NCBI GenBank assembly: GCA_964486145.1
Contig: CAZAMT010000010.1
Coordinates: forward strand, 1-35,340
DNA: 35,340 nucleotides
Reading direction: 5' to 3'
Source of the DNA: CAZAMT01 sp964486145
Lineage (GTDB): Bacteria; Bacteroidota; Bacteroidia; Bacteroidales; JAAAOM01
A program made the translations under genes and the position numbers. Positions within the stretch are counted from its first letter, which is position 1. Each line of letters opens with the position of its first letter. The notes beneath the pieces are model-generated. The model worked only from the letters and a program-made list of their open reading frames with translations. It was not told where the DNA came from and ran no database searches. Below are positions 1-8,733 of this stretch, one piece after another.

Positions 1-4
1 TAGC

Positions 5-736
5 ATGCGGGCACTCATACAAAATGAAATAAGTGTTTTTTTTAGTACTTTAACCGGGTACATCGTCATTACTGTTTTTTTGTTATTGAATGGATTGTTC
101 ATTTGGGTATTTCCGGGCGAGAACAATATTCTTGATACCGGGTATGCTTCTTTGAACAGTTTGTTTACACTGGCTCCGTGGATTTTCCTTTTTTTGGTTC
201 CTGCGGTAACTATGCGCTCGTTTGCCGAAGAAAAAAAAACGGGTACACTTGAGTTGCTCCTTACAAGACCGTTGTCTGATGTGCAAATCATCCTGGCAAA
301 ATATCTTGCCGGGGTTTTGCTGGTTGTGTTCGCGTTGCTGCCTACGTTTATTTATGTGCTCTCGATCTACTTCATGGGAAGTCCGAAAGGGAATTTTGAT
401 ACCGGAGGAACCTGGGGATCCTATCTGGGGCTGTTTTTCCTTGCTTCTATTTATGTATCGATCGGTATTTTTGCATCTTCGCTTACCGAAAATCAGATTA
501 TTGCTTTTATCGTAGCTGTGCTGATTTGTTTTTTGGTATATATCGGCTTCGATTTTATTGGGAGCATGAATGTGTTTCAGGCAATAAACGATGTTATTCT
601 AAATTTGGGAATTGAAGAACATTACAGGTCCATCAGCCGTGGAGTAATAGATAGCAGGGATGTTGTTTATTTTCTTGGTGTGAACGGTATTTTTATCACT
701 CTGACCTGGTTAAAACTCGATAGCAGAAAATGGTAA
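5..736 (+). CDS. gldF: GldF, gliding-motility-associated ABC transporter permease
   Basis: This is the integral-membrane subunit of the GldA-GldF-GldG ABC transporter of Bacteroidota. The 243-residue protein has the family's opening pattern (short cytoplasmic helix with ALIQNEISVFF, then a first membrane span around residues 18-36) and about six hydrophobic segments, the last close to the C-terminus. The motif EEKKTGTLELLLTRPLS near residues 75-91 is the coupling segment typical of ABC-2 permeases. Length matches the family, so the ORF is complete although it begins 4 nt into the window. A TAG at positions 1-3 may be the stop of the preceding gene, probably the ATPase gldA, which lies outside. 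gldG follows after 12 nt. In Flavobacterium these proteins are needed for gliding; in many non-gliding relatives the transporter is kept and its cargo is unknown, so motility should not be inferred from this gene alone. Confidence 0.92.
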   Translation: MRALIQNEISVFFSTLTGYIVITVFLLLNGLFIWVFPGENNILDTGYASLNSLFTLAPWIFLFLVPAVTMRSFAEEKKTGTLELLLTRPLSDVQIILAKYLAGVLLVVFALLPTFIYVLSIYFMGSPKGNFDTGGTWGSYLGLFFLASIYVSIGIFASSLTENQIIAFIVAVLICFLVYIGFDFIGSMNVFQAINDVILNLGIEEHYRSISRGVIDSRDVVYFLGVNGIFITLTWLKLDSRKW

Positions 737-748
737 AATATAATTGGA

Positions 749-2461
749 ATGAATAAAACTTCAAACAAAAAGCAACATATTCTGAGGGCTATGTCAGTTT
801 TGGCAATCATTGTATTCCTGGTTGTTTTATCGTCCATGATCCATGTTCGAATTGACCTTACCGAGGATAACAGGTATACGTTGTCAGAAACAACACACGA
901 TGTACTGAATGATTTGAAAGGAATTGCTTATATCAAAGTATATCTCGAAGGTGAAATGCCGGTGGCGTTTACACGGATGCAGGATGCGATTGTAGAACTT
1001 CTTGATGAATACAAAATTTTATCGGATGGAAACGTTCAGTATGAGCTTATCAATCCGCATGCCGAGGAAGATAAGGAAATACGACAGGAGCTTTTCGCTT
1101 ATTTGTACGATACTGGTCTTCAGCCGGTAAATGTGCAGGCTACAGATGAAGAGGGTGGATCGTCACAAAAATTAATATTCCCGGGTGCCATTGTCAATTA
1201 CAATGGCATCGAACTGGGCTTAAATCTGTTGAAAAATAATCCGGGCCTTGCACCTGAGGTGAATTTGAATCATTCCATTCAATCTCTCGAATATGAGTTT
1301 ACCAATTCCATTCGAAACCTCAGCAGTGATACGCTTGAGAAAATTGCTTTTATCGAGGGGCATGGTGAACTCAACCAGTATGAAGTTGGAGACATTACGA
1401 AAGAACTTGCCAATTATTACCAGGTTGACAGAGGGGCAATAAATGGCATTCCGGGAGTGCTTGATGATTATCAGGCGGTTATTATAGCCAAGCCTAAAGA
1501 AATGTTTACAGAAGCCGATAAATTCGTTTTAGACCAGTACATAATGAATGGCGGTCGGGTTGCATGGTTCGTTGATCCTGTCAGTGTCAATATGGACAGC
1601 TTGCGCATGGGACGCACCATTGCTTTGCTCCGTGATTTGAATATGGATGATCAGTTGTTCCACTATGGTGTTCGGATTAATCCTGTCCTGGTGAAAGATA
1701 TTCAAGCGGGTGTCATTCCAGTGAATACGGCGGTATCGGGTGCACCTGCTAAATTTACCCGGGCCCCGTGGAACTACTATCCGCTCCTTGGGCCGAATCC
1801 GCTACATCCGGTGACAACCAATTTAAACCTTGTGAGTGGTAAGTTTGCCAGCAATATTGATACAGTAGGTGGAAATCCCAATGTTTCAAAGGAAGTGCTT
1901 TTGTCGACTTCCCGGTTTACACAGGTGCTATCCATGCCGGCAATAATAAGTTTAGAAGAAGTCAGCAAACAACCCAATAAGGAAGACTACAACCAGCCTT
2001 TTCAAACGGTAGCATTGATGCTTGAAGGAAATTTCCATTCGGTATTTAAAAACCGGCCGATCGAACAATTTTTGAGCAATTCAGCATTGCAATTCACCGA
2101 AGAAAGTGCAGATACACGTTTGCTTGTGGTAGCAGATGGAGATATCATTAAAAATGATGTATCATACAGGCAGGGCAGTCCGGTGATCTCAACCCTGGGG
2201 TTTGACAAGTACACCCGTCAGACTTTTGGAAATAAAGAATTTATCATGAATGCCATCCATTACCTTTCCGGCAAAAAAGAACTTATTGAATTGCGCGCCA
2301 AAGATTATAAACTTCGTTTACTTGATAAATCAAAGATAAAATCAAAGTCGGCAAAAGTAAAATGGCAGTTATTTAATGTGCTGGCTCCAATCTTTCTAAT
2401 TATGATCATTGGGTTCGTTATCAATTTCCGAAAGAAATTTGTTTATGGAAAATCCATGTAA
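749..2461 (+). CDS. gldG: GldG, ABC transporter-associated extracytoplasmic protein
   Basis: GldG is the partner of GldF: a large extracytoplasmic protein anchored by an N-terminal span (about residues 14-33) and a C-terminal span (about 545-565). The 570-residue length and layout fit the family, including the IDLTEDNRYTLSETT segment just after the first span and the middle Rossmann-like region (IAFIEGHGELNQYEVGDI, about 198-215) of the ABC-type-uncharacterised (DUF4350/Gld) fold. It starts 12 nt after gldF and ends 15 nt before the ATG of the DUF4340 gene, so the three are probably one transcript. What the GldFG complex exports or signals is not established outside gliding bacteria. The assignment is firm; the physiological role here is not. 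Confidence 0.92.
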   Translation: MNKTSNKKQHILRAMSVLAIIVFLVVLSSMIHVRIDLTEDNRYTLSETTHDVLNDLKGIAYIKVYLEGEMPVAFTRMQDAIVELLDEYKILSDGNVQYELINPHAEEDKEIRQELFAYLYDTGLQPVNVQATDEEGGSSQKLIFPGAIVNYNGIELGLNLLKNNPGLAPEVNLNHSIQSLEYEFTNSIRNLSSDTLEKIAFIEGHGELNQYEVGDITKELANYYQVDRGAINGIPGVLDDYQAVIIAKPKEMFTEADKFVLDQYIMNGGRVAWFVDPVSVNMDSLRMGRTIALLRDLNMDDQLFHYGVRINPVLVKDIQAGVIPVNTAVSGAPAKFTRAPWNYYPLLGPNPLHPVTTNLNLVSGKFASNIDTVGGNPNVSKEVLLSTSRFTQVLSMPAIISLEEVSKQPNKEDYNQPFQTVALMLEGNFHSVFKNRPIEQFLSNSALQFTEESADTRLLVVADGDIIKNDVSYRQGSPVISTLGFDKYTRQTFGNKEFIMNAIHYLSGKKELIELRAKDYKLRLLDKSKIKSKSAKVKWQLFNVLAPIFLIMIIGFVINFRKKFVYGKSM

Positions 2462-2476
2462 TTGTTTTATTACAGC

Positions 2477-3451
2477 ATGAACAAGAAAAATCTGGTTTAT
2501 ATACTTCCCGCGCTGGTCTTGATGCTGATTGCCGGTTATATCTACCACCAGCGCAATACATCAACATTGAGTTTCAGGGAATCGCAACTTTTTGAATTTG
2601 ATTCGTCAGAGGTTCAAATGATTCGTTTTGAGGCCGGTAATGCATCTTTGCTATTGGAAAAGACAGATGCAGGATGGATGGTAAACAACATTTATCAACT
2701 GGATCCGGCAAAGTTTAAAGCATTATATGACGCCCATAAACGCCTTTCGTTTCAGTCACCCGCATCAATGCAACTAATGAACAGGCTGGAGAATATTCCT
2801 GATGAAAAGAAGGTGCAGGTTCAGATGAAGGTTTCCGGTAAAACACGCAGTTTCACTATGGTTTATGATACTGTTGGTAATACAGGTACTTATGTAACCG
2901 TACCCCAAAAAAATGAATATTACCAGGTATTTTTACCTGGCTATCCCCGCAAAAATTTAACCTATTTGTATCCTGCTAATCCCGAATTCTGGAGGGATCG
3001 TACGTTAATTTCTTTGAAGCCCGGGGAAATACAAAGAATCTCCCTGAACTATCCTCGAAGACCTTTGGCTTCATTTGAACTGGAGCTCGGCGGAGATACC
3101 ATTGCCGCTTCCAATTTGAAAATAAAAATCCCGAATGATAAAATCAACAGGGATCATGTTCAGCAATACCTGGGGTATTACACACGGGTTGATTTTGAAA
3201 CCGTGCTGGATACCCTATCGGAAAAACAAATGTCATCGATTTTGCAATCTCAGCCGGAAGCGCATATTTCTATTGTTACAAACGGTCAAAGGACCATAGA
3301 AATAACGGTTTTTAACAAGTTATTGGAAATGGAACCTGCGAAATTGGATCCAAATCATGTGTATGTAAAACAGAGTAATTTCAAAAATATTGTTTTGATG
3401 TCATTCATTGAAATTGCTCCATTACTTAAAAGAATAGACTATTTTCTATAA
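2477..3451 (+). CDS. DUF4340 domain protein, partner of GldFG
   Basis: A 324-residue protein with an N-terminal signal anchor (NLVYILPALVLMLIAGYIY, roughly residues 5-24) followed by a beta-rich soluble region, as in DUF4340 proteins that commonly follow gldG-like genes. The reading frame could be opened at a TTG at 2462, directly after the gldG stop, but the ATG at 2477 gives the usual basic residues just before the membrane segment and is preferred. It probably sits on the outer face of the inner membrane, working with GldG. The motif EFWRDRTLISLKP (about residues 170-182) is typical of this family. The molecular function of DUF4340 is unknown. No terminator of quality was found between this gene and dnaN; a weak AATCG/CGATT hairpin followed by a T-run lies near 3459-3495. 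Confidence 0.82.
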   Translation: MNKKNLVYILPALVLMLIAGYIYHQRNTSTLSFRESQLFEFDSSEVQMIRFEAGNASLLLEKTDAGWMVNNIYQLDPAKFKALYDAHKRLSFQSPASMQLMNRLENIPDEKKVQVQMKVSGKTRSFTMVYDTVGNTGTYVTVPQKNEYYQVFLPGYPRKNLTYLYPANPEFWRDRTLISLKPGEIQRISLNYPRRPLASFELELGGDTIAASNLKIKIPNDKINRDHVQQYLGYYTRVDFETVLDTLSEKQMSSILQSQPEAHISIVTNGQRTIEITVFNKLLEMEPAKLDPNHVYVKQSNFKNIVLMSFIEIAPLLKRIDYFL

Positions 3452-3567
3452 AGGTAAAAATCGGGAAAAGCTATCAGCGATTCATATTTTTTTTGTAATA
3501 TTGAAGTCCCGAAATTTAAGGGCAAAATCAATTTAAAAATATTAATAATCAAATAAATATAAAATCA

Positions 3568-4695
3568 ATGAATTTTGTTGTATCCAGCTCTGAGTTGTTA
3601 TCACACCTGCAGTCTGTAAGCAGGGTAATAAATCCTAAGAATACCTTGCCCATTCTTGATAATTTTTTATTTAACCTTGAGGACAAGGTTCTTGAGATTA
3701 CGGCGTCTGACCTTGAAACGACGTTAATTACGCGAATGAGCCTTGAAAATGTTACGGATGGAGGTATCATTGCCATACCAGCCAGGATTTTGCTTGATAC
3801 ATTAAAAGAATTTCCCGACCAACCATTGACATTCGAAGCCAACATCGACTCTCTGAAAATCGTTATAAGTTCAGAAAATGGTAAATTTACCATTATGGGG
3901 CAAAACGGTTCGGATTTTCCACAAGCTCCGCCACTAAAAGAAAATCAATCATTGGTTCAAATGCCGGTGGAGGCCTTAATGAACGGGGTGAATAAAACAT
4001 TTTTTGCCACTGCTGAAGATGAACTAAGGCCGGTAATGAATGGTATTTATTTTGAATTATCACCCGATAGCGTCAGTTTTGTTGCTACAGATGCTCATAA
4101 GCTGGTATTGTACAAACGATCGGATGTAAAAGCCGAAGAGAGTTCGTCATTTATCCTTCCAAAAAAGCCGGCATCTATGCTCAAAGGAATTTTGCCCCGG
4201 GAAGAAGGTAATGTCAATATCGAATTTGACGAAAAAAATGCGTATTTTAACCTTTCAAAATACAAAATGGTATGTCGCCTGGTGGAAGGAAACTACCCAA
4301 GTTACAATGCCGTCATTCCAAAAGAAAATCCAAACAAGTTAACCATTGATCGTTTGGATCTTTATAACACCATGCGAAGGGTGTCGGTTTTTTCGAACCA
4401 GGGCAGTAATCTTGTAAAACTTGAGATGACCGGGAACCAACTTACGGTATCAGCACAGGATATTGATTTCTCAATTTCAGCATACGAACGCCTCAATTGT
4501 CAGTATGATGGTGATGAAATGGAAATGGGATTCAAATCAACGTTTTTCATTGAGATGCTCTCCAATTTGCCGTCGGCGGATGTGGTTCTCGAAATGTCAG
4601 ATCCTTCAAGGGCTGGTATACTGGTGCCGGCAGAGAAGGAAAACCCCGACGAAGATATATTGATGTTGTTAATGCCTATGATGGTAGGTCAATAA
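3568..4695 (+). CDS. dnaN: DNA polymerase III beta subunit (sliding clamp)
   Basis: DnaN forms the ring-shaped homodimer that holds DNA polymerase III on DNA. The 375-residue product has the normal length and the three repeated clamp domains. The N-terminus (MNFVVSSSELLSHLQSVSRV, then PKNTLPILDNFLF) and the C-terminal MPMMVGQ ending fit the Bacteroidota form; the end is the M-P-M/V-R/V type segment that closes domain III and lines the partner-binding groove. The start ATG is unambiguous because the family motif begins at once. The gene lies 116 nt after the DUF4340 gene rather than beside dnaA, a linkage to gld genes that recurs in Bacteroidota. It is closed by the terminator at 4717-4745. 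Very secure. Confidence 0.97.
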   Translation: MNFVVSSSELLSHLQSVSRVINPKNTLPILDNFLFNLEDKVLEITASDLETTLITRMSLENVTDGGIIAIPARILLDTLKEFPDQPLTFEANIDSLKIVISSENGKFTIMGQNGSDFPQAPPLKENQSLVQMPVEALMNGVNKTFFATAEDELRPVMNGIYFELSPDSVSFVATDAHKLVLYKRSDVKAEESSSFILPKKPASMLKGILPREEGNVNIEFDEKNAYFNLSKYKMVCRLVEGNYPSYNAVIPKENPNKLTIDRLDLYNTMRRVSVFSNQGSNLVKLEMTGNQLTVSAQDIDFSISAYERLNCQYDGDEMEMGFKSTFFIEMLSNLPSADVVLEMSDPSRAGILVPAEKENPDEDILMLLMPMMVGQ

Positions 4696-4716
4696 AAGAA
4701 TGCTTAAAATATAGTC

Positions 4717-4745
4717 AGGCTGTCAGTATGTGGCAGCCTTTTTTT
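4717..4745 (+). terminator. Rho-independent terminator after dnaN
   Basis: An 8-bp stem (AGGCTGTC at 4717-4724 with GGCAGCCT at 4732-4739, one G-T pair) with a 7-nt loop runs into seven T residues (4739-4745). It starts 21 nt after the dnaN stop and has all parts of a canonical intrinsic terminator on the plus strand, closing the gld-dnaN transcript. Confidence 0.8.
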
Positions 4746-4819
4746 ATCAAAATCATACACCAGACAGATAAAAAAAATTACAATTTTACACTGAATTCAA
4801 AAACCTGAAAATAATAACT

Positions 4820-5599
4820 GTGGAATTAAACTTGCGAAATCCTCTCATTTTTTTCGATTTAGAAACTACCGGTATAAATGTCGCTAAAGACCGCATTGTA
4901 GAGTTGGCGTACTTAATTGTTTACCCTAATGCAGAGCAGGAATTTAAACGTATGCTGATAAATCCTACCATACCGATACCAGAAAAATCATCGGCCATAC
5001 ATGGAATCACAGATAAAGATGTGAAAAATGCCCCAACATTTGCTGCAATTGCTAAGAACCTTGCCAAAACGTTTGAAGGATGTGATTTTGCCGGCTATAA
5101 CTCGAATAAATTCGATATTCCCTTGCTGGCAGAAGAATTTATTCGGGCAGGGGTGGATTTGGACCTGAAAAAACGCAAGTTCATAGATGTTCAGGTAATA
5201 TTTCATAAGATGGAGCAACGCACACTGGCAGCAGCTTACAAGTTTTATTGCAGCAAGGAATTAGACAATGCTCATACTGCCGAAGCGGACACAAGAGCAA
5301 CCTACGAGATTCTTAAAGCCCAACTGGACAGGTATTCCGAGCTAGAAAATGACATTGATAAACTATCTGCATTTTCGGCGCATACAAAAAATGCCGATTT
5401 TGCCGGTCGTATTGTTTTCAATGATGACAATGTTGAAACCTTTAATTTTGGTAAATATAAGGGAAAACCTGTGGAAGAAGTATTGAAACAGGATCAGGGA
5501 TATTATGGATGGATGATGAAAGGCGATTTCCCATTGTTTACTAAAAAGATTTTAACCAACATCAAGCTTCGCATGGCCTTCAATCAGAACGAAGGATAA
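4820..5599 (+). CDS. DEDDh-family 3'-5' exonuclease with C-terminal DUF3820-like domain
   Basis: A DnaQ-like exonuclease. ExoI is DLETTG (D13, E15), HGIT follows at 61-64, ExoII is YNSNKFD (D99), and ExoIII carries H152 and D157 in AHTAEAD, so all four acidic residues and the DEDDh histidine are present. Residues about 205-250 (FNFGKYKGKPVEEVL then YGWMMKGDFP) match the small DUF3820-type domain often fused behind such exonucleases. The start is a GTG at 4820; the next codons lead directly into the catalytic domain and there is no ATG that would keep ExoI. It is probably a proofreading or repair nuclease, but it is too short and lacks the context to be called the Pol III epsilon subunit with certainty. 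The FAH-family gene follows after 36 nt. Confidence 0.88.
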   Translation: MELNLRNPLIFFDLETTGINVAKDRIVELAYLIVYPNAEQEFKRMLINPTIPIPEKSSAIHGITDKDVKNAPTFAAIAKNLAKTFEGCDFAGYNSNKFDIPLLAEEFIRAGVDLDLKKRKFIDVQVIFHKMEQRTLAAAYKFYCSKELDNAHTAEADTRATYEILKAQLDRYSELENDIDKLSAFSAHTKNADFAGRIVFNDDNVETFNFGKYKGKPVEEVLKQDQGYYGWMMKGDFPLFTKKILTNIKLRMAFNQNEG

Positions 5600-5635
5600 T
5601 GATATTCAACCAAAACATCGAATAAAACTGTCATC

Positions 5636-6247
5636 ATGAAAATTATTTGTATTGGTAGAAATTATGTTGATCATGCAAAAGAACTTAACAATCCGGTTCC
5701 TGAGAAGCCTGTCTTTTTTATGAAACCGGATACTTCGCTACTCCGCAATAATCAACCCTTTTTCCTTCCTGATTTTTCATCGGATTTGCACTACGAAGTT
5801 GAGGTTATATTACGAATTAACCGGGTAGGGAAAAATATTGAGAAGCAATTTGCTCATCGATATTACAGTGATGTTGGCCTGGGAATTGATTTTACAGCCC
5901 GGGATTTACAGCGCGAATGCAAGGAAAAAGGACTCCCCTGGGAAATTGCCAAGGGGTTTGATGGTTCAGCGGTTATTGGAAGTATTTTTAAAATGGAAGC
6001 CCTTGGTGATATTCACGCCCTCGATTTTTCCCTTCAGAAAAATGGTAAAACCGTTCAGGAAGGAAATACCAGTAATATGATTTTTTCTTTTGATGATATC
6101 ATTTCATACATCTCTAAGTTTCTCACCCTGAAAATTGGTGATTTAATATTTACAGGCACCCCGGCAGGAGTTGGGCCAGTCAAAGTAGGGGATAAACTTG
6201 AAGGATTCGTTGGAGACAAACAGATGTTTACTTGTGAAGTAAAGTAA
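5636..6247 (+). CDS. Fumarylacetoacetate hydrolase (FAH) family protein, acylpyruvase-like
   Basis: A compact 203-residue FAH-fold enzyme of the FAHD1/YcgM size class. The N-terminal IGRNYVDHAKEL, the metal-binding glutamates in HYEVEVIL (E54, E56), the aspartate in GIDFTARDLQ (D85) and the closing GTPAGVGPVKVGD (about 174-186) are all in place, so an active divalent-metal enzyme is likely. Family members hydrolyse acylpyruvates or decarboxylate oxaloacetate; which applies cannot be told from sequence. It follows the exonuclease gene by 36 nt and may share its transcript. A 126-nt gap without clear terminator separates it from the next gene. Confidence 0.87.
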   Translation: MKIICIGRNYVDHAKELNNPVPEKPVFFMKPDTSLLRNNQPFFLPDFSSDLHYEVEVILRINRVGKNIEKQFAHRYYSDVGLGIDFTARDLQRECKEKGLPWEIAKGFDGSAVIGSIFKMEALGDIHALDFSLQKNGKTVQEGNTSNMIFSFDDIISYISKFLTLKIGDLIFTGTPAGVGPVKVGDKLEGFVGDKQMFTCEVK

Positions 6248-6373
6248 TCTTTATTGAATGTATTCTGTGGACTTTCATTTGCTTTGCAAACCCCGCGATT
6301 ATATGTGTTGCAATCTAAACAATTTGTTTTTTGTCATGTTAATATCATTTAATAATATACAATAACAGCGTAA

Positions 6374-7042
6374 ATGAAAGTGGCGGAAAAGATTAATACA
6401 AAATTAAGTAAATTACTTGATATTAGAAATTTAACCGAATCAGCATATATTTTGCGTTTTGAAAAGCAGGGGATGGATTTCCAGGCAGGACAATACATTA
6501 CACTTGGTCACAAAGATGATGTGGATGTGCGCGAGTATTCCATATACAGCACCGAACACGATCCCTTCCTTGAGGTGCTGATCAAAGAGGTGGAAGATGG
6601 TAACCTTTCCAAACAGCTAAAAAATGTTTCCGTTGGTGAAGAACTGAAGATAGAAGGACCGTTTGGGTTTTTTACATTAAGTAAACAAGCCATTGAACAC
6701 CATAAGTTTCTATTTGTAGCTAGTGGAACAGGTATATCACCTTTTCATAGCATGATTGGTTCACATTCAAATTTGGATTACAAGTTGCTTCACGGGGTTA
6801 GATATGGTAATGAGGCATATGACAAATTACACTACCATAAAGATAAAATGACTGTTTGTACTTCACGGGATAAAAATGGGGATTATCATGGCAGGGTAAC
6901 GGATTACCTGAAAAAGCATCCTGTAAATCCGGATACCCATGTATATTTATGCGGCAATTGCAATATGATCTACGATGTATATGACATTTTGAGTGATCAG
7001 AACTTCCCAGCAGATAATATTCACGCGGAGGTATATTTTTAA
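6374..7042 (+). CDS. Ferredoxin-NADP reductase-like flavoprotein (FAD/NAD-binding)
   Basis: A 222-residue two-domain flavin reductase. The FAD domain carries REYSIYS (R53-S59), the signature that binds the flavin phosphate, and the nucleotide domain carries GTGISPFHSM (118-127) and LCGNCNMI (192-199), ending in EVYF, the aromatic residue that stacks on the flavin in this superfamily. There is no fused [2Fe-2S] domain, so it should use a separate ferredoxin or flavodoxin; exact donor and acceptor are not determined. It is downstream of the FAH gene but with a longer 126-nt gap, and convergent with purB. The 172 nt between the two genes hold no convincing terminator. Confidence 0.83.
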   Translation: MKVAEKINTKLSKLLDIRNLTESAYILRFEKQGMDFQAGQYITLGHKDDVDVREYSIYSTEHDPFLEVLIKEVEDGNLSKQLKNVSVGEELKIEGPFGFFTLSKQAIEHHKFLFVASGTGISPFHSMIGSHSNLDYKLLHGVRYGNEAYDKLHYHKDKMTVCTSRDKNGDYHGRVTDYLKKHPVNPDTHVYLCGNCNMIYDVYDILSDQNFPADNIHAEVYF

Positions 7043-7214
7043 CCATGTTGTATTTGCAGTACTTCAATAACTCCGGATTATTCAAAAGCTGCATGAGTTT
7101 ATTGCATTTGGTTTCCCGAATGCCAGGGTTACAACAGATATATGTGTTTCGGGGTTCATCAAGTCAAGGCCCAAACAACAATTATTTTTTGTATAATAAT
7201 CTGCAAATATTCTT

Positions 7215-8567
7215 TCAAACCAAATCCACACCGGTATAATTTTGAGGGGTGACTTTCTTAAGTTCGGCCTTTACTTCAGCCTTTACGTCCAAACCATCGA
7301 TGAAGGAATGAAGTGCTTCCTTGTCAATCGGCTTGTTGGTTCTTGTAAGATCCTTCAATATCTCGTATGGATTTGAAAAACCTTCCCTTCGCAACACGGT
7401 TTGGATGGCTTCAGACAGGATAATCCAGTTGCCTTCCAGGTCTTTTTCAATGGCCTCCTTGTTGATGATAAGTTTATTCAGCCCACGTTGAACGGATTTC
7501 AAAGATATCAGGGTATGTGCAAGGGGAACACCTGCGTTCCTTGAAACAGTTGAATCGGTAAGATCTCTTTGCAAACGTGATATGGGTAGTTTTTCTGAAA
7601 TGTGGACAAACAACGCGTTTGCTACTCCCAGATTTCCTTCAGCGTTCTCAAAATCAATGGGATTTATCTTGTGTGGCATCACCGATGATCCTACTTCTCC
7701 TTTTTTTATTTGTTGTTTGAAATAATCCATGGAGATATACAACCAGAAATCACGACACATATCAATCAACACGGTATTTATTCGTTTGAGATTATCGAAA
7801 AGGGCTGCCATGAAATCGTAATGCTCAATCTGCGTAGTGGTTTGTAACCTGTATAACCCGAGGGTTTCATTAACAAAATTATTGGCAAATTTCACCCAGT
7901 CGATATCCGGATATGCCAGGTGATGGGCATTGAAATTTCCGGTTGATCCTCCAAATTTAGCTGCATAGGGTATTTTTTTTAACAGGGTCAGTTGGTTTTC
8001 CATCCTGTCATAAAATACTTTTATTTCTTTACCCAACCTGGTGGTGGATGCTGGTTGACCATGCGTTTTTGCCAGCATGCGGTTGTCTTTCCATTCGTTC
8101 ATCTGGCTGACAAGAATTTCAAGTACATTATCCAGTTCCGGATAATAACAAAATTCCATGGCTTCCATTATGGAGAGAGGCAACGCCGTGTTGTTTATAT
8201 CCTGTGATGTTAATCCGAAATGGATAAATTCTTTGTATTTCTCAAGTTTGAGTTCATCAAACTGTTCTCTCAAGAAATATTCAACCGCCTTAACGTCATG
8301 GTTGGTGGTTTTTTCAATTTCTTTAATACGGGTTGCATATTCAATGTTAAAATCCTGGTAGAGTTGACGTAAACCATCAAAATAACGATGATCAAAATCA
8401 GAAAGCTGTGGCAGAGGTAATTCACAGAGAGCAATGAAATATTCCACTTCCACAAGTATTCTGTACTTTATCAATGCATACTCTGAAAAATAATCAGCCA
8501 GTTCTTTATCCTTGCTCCAGTATCTGCCATCGATGGGCGAAATTGCGGTTAATTCGTTTAAGGTCAT
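7215..8567 (-). CDS. purB: Adenylosuccinate lyase
   Basis: PurB catalyses two fumarate-releasing steps: SAICAR to AICAR in purine synthesis and adenylosuccinate to AMP. The 450-residue protein opens with LNELTAISPIDGRYW, has the HGQPAS motif (catalytic His region) and the fumarate-lyase signature GSSVMPHKINPIDFENAEG. It corresponds to the longer E. coli-type PurB. The reading frame is open 33 codons further upstream (to 8666), but a TACCTTTG promoter box at 8585-8592 lies inside that extension, and the family N-terminus begins exactly at the ATG whose first base is 8567, so the shorter start is used. The gene is divergent from mqnA. Confidence 0.96.
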   Translation of the reverse strand: MTLNELTAISPIDGRYWSKDKELADYFSEYALIKYRILVEVEYFIALCELPLPQLSDFDHRYFDGLRQLYQDFNIEYATRIKEIEKTTNHDVKAVEYFLREQFDELKLEKYKEFIHFGLTSQDINNTALPLSIMEAMEFCYYPELDNVLEILVSQMNEWKDNRMLAKTHGQPASTTRLGKEIKVFYDRMENQLTLLKKIPYAAKFGGSTGNFNAHHLAYPDIDWVKFANNFVNETLGLYRLQTTTQIEHYDFMAALFDNLKRINTVLIDMCRDFWLYISMDYFKQQIKKGEVGSSVMPHKINPIDFENAEGNLGVANALFVHISEKLPISRLQRDLTDSTVSRNAGVPLAHTLISLKSVQRGLNKLIINKEAIEKDLEGNWIILSEAIQTVLRREGFSNPYEILKDLTRTNKPIDKEALHSFIDGLDVKAEVKAELKKVTPQNYTGVDLV

Positions 8568-8584
8568 GGTATCAAATTTAAACA

Positions 8585-8592
8585 CAAAGGTA
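8585..8592 (-). promoter_or_regulatory. Bacteroidota -7 box for purB
   Basis: The minus strand reads TACCTTTG, a perfect match to the TAnnTTTG consensus, 17 nt upstream of the chosen purB ATG. This predicts a leader of about 10 nt. No clear TTTG -33 element is at the usual distance. The box is inside the alternative N-terminal extension of purB and therefore argues against the longer start. Confidence 0.55.
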
Positions 8593-8733
8593 GAAAAAGA
8601 AAATGAGTTGTTGAATTTAATTTCATTGATAAAATTACCGGTAGTTATCATTTGCATGGATCGCACATATGATCACATATCATCATTTATCTGAATGGTA
8701 TTTTGTACTTTCGCTGACAGGAACTTGAGTGGA

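Noticed and set aside
5..2461. Inference that the organism glides, from gldF and gldG
   Set aside because: Both genes are kept in many non-gliding Bacteroidota; the core gliding and type IX secretion genes (gldK-N, sprA) are not in the window.
7045..7239. 64-codon plus-strand frame after the ferredoxin reductase-like gene
   Set aside because: Low-complexity, unfamiliar sequence that overlaps the end of purB; no promoter or domain support.
8667..8680. ATATG-ATCA-CATAT inverted repeat in the purB/mqnA divergent region
   Set aside because: Short and AT-rich; such 5-bp arms are expected by chance, and it has no clear relation to the promoter boxes.
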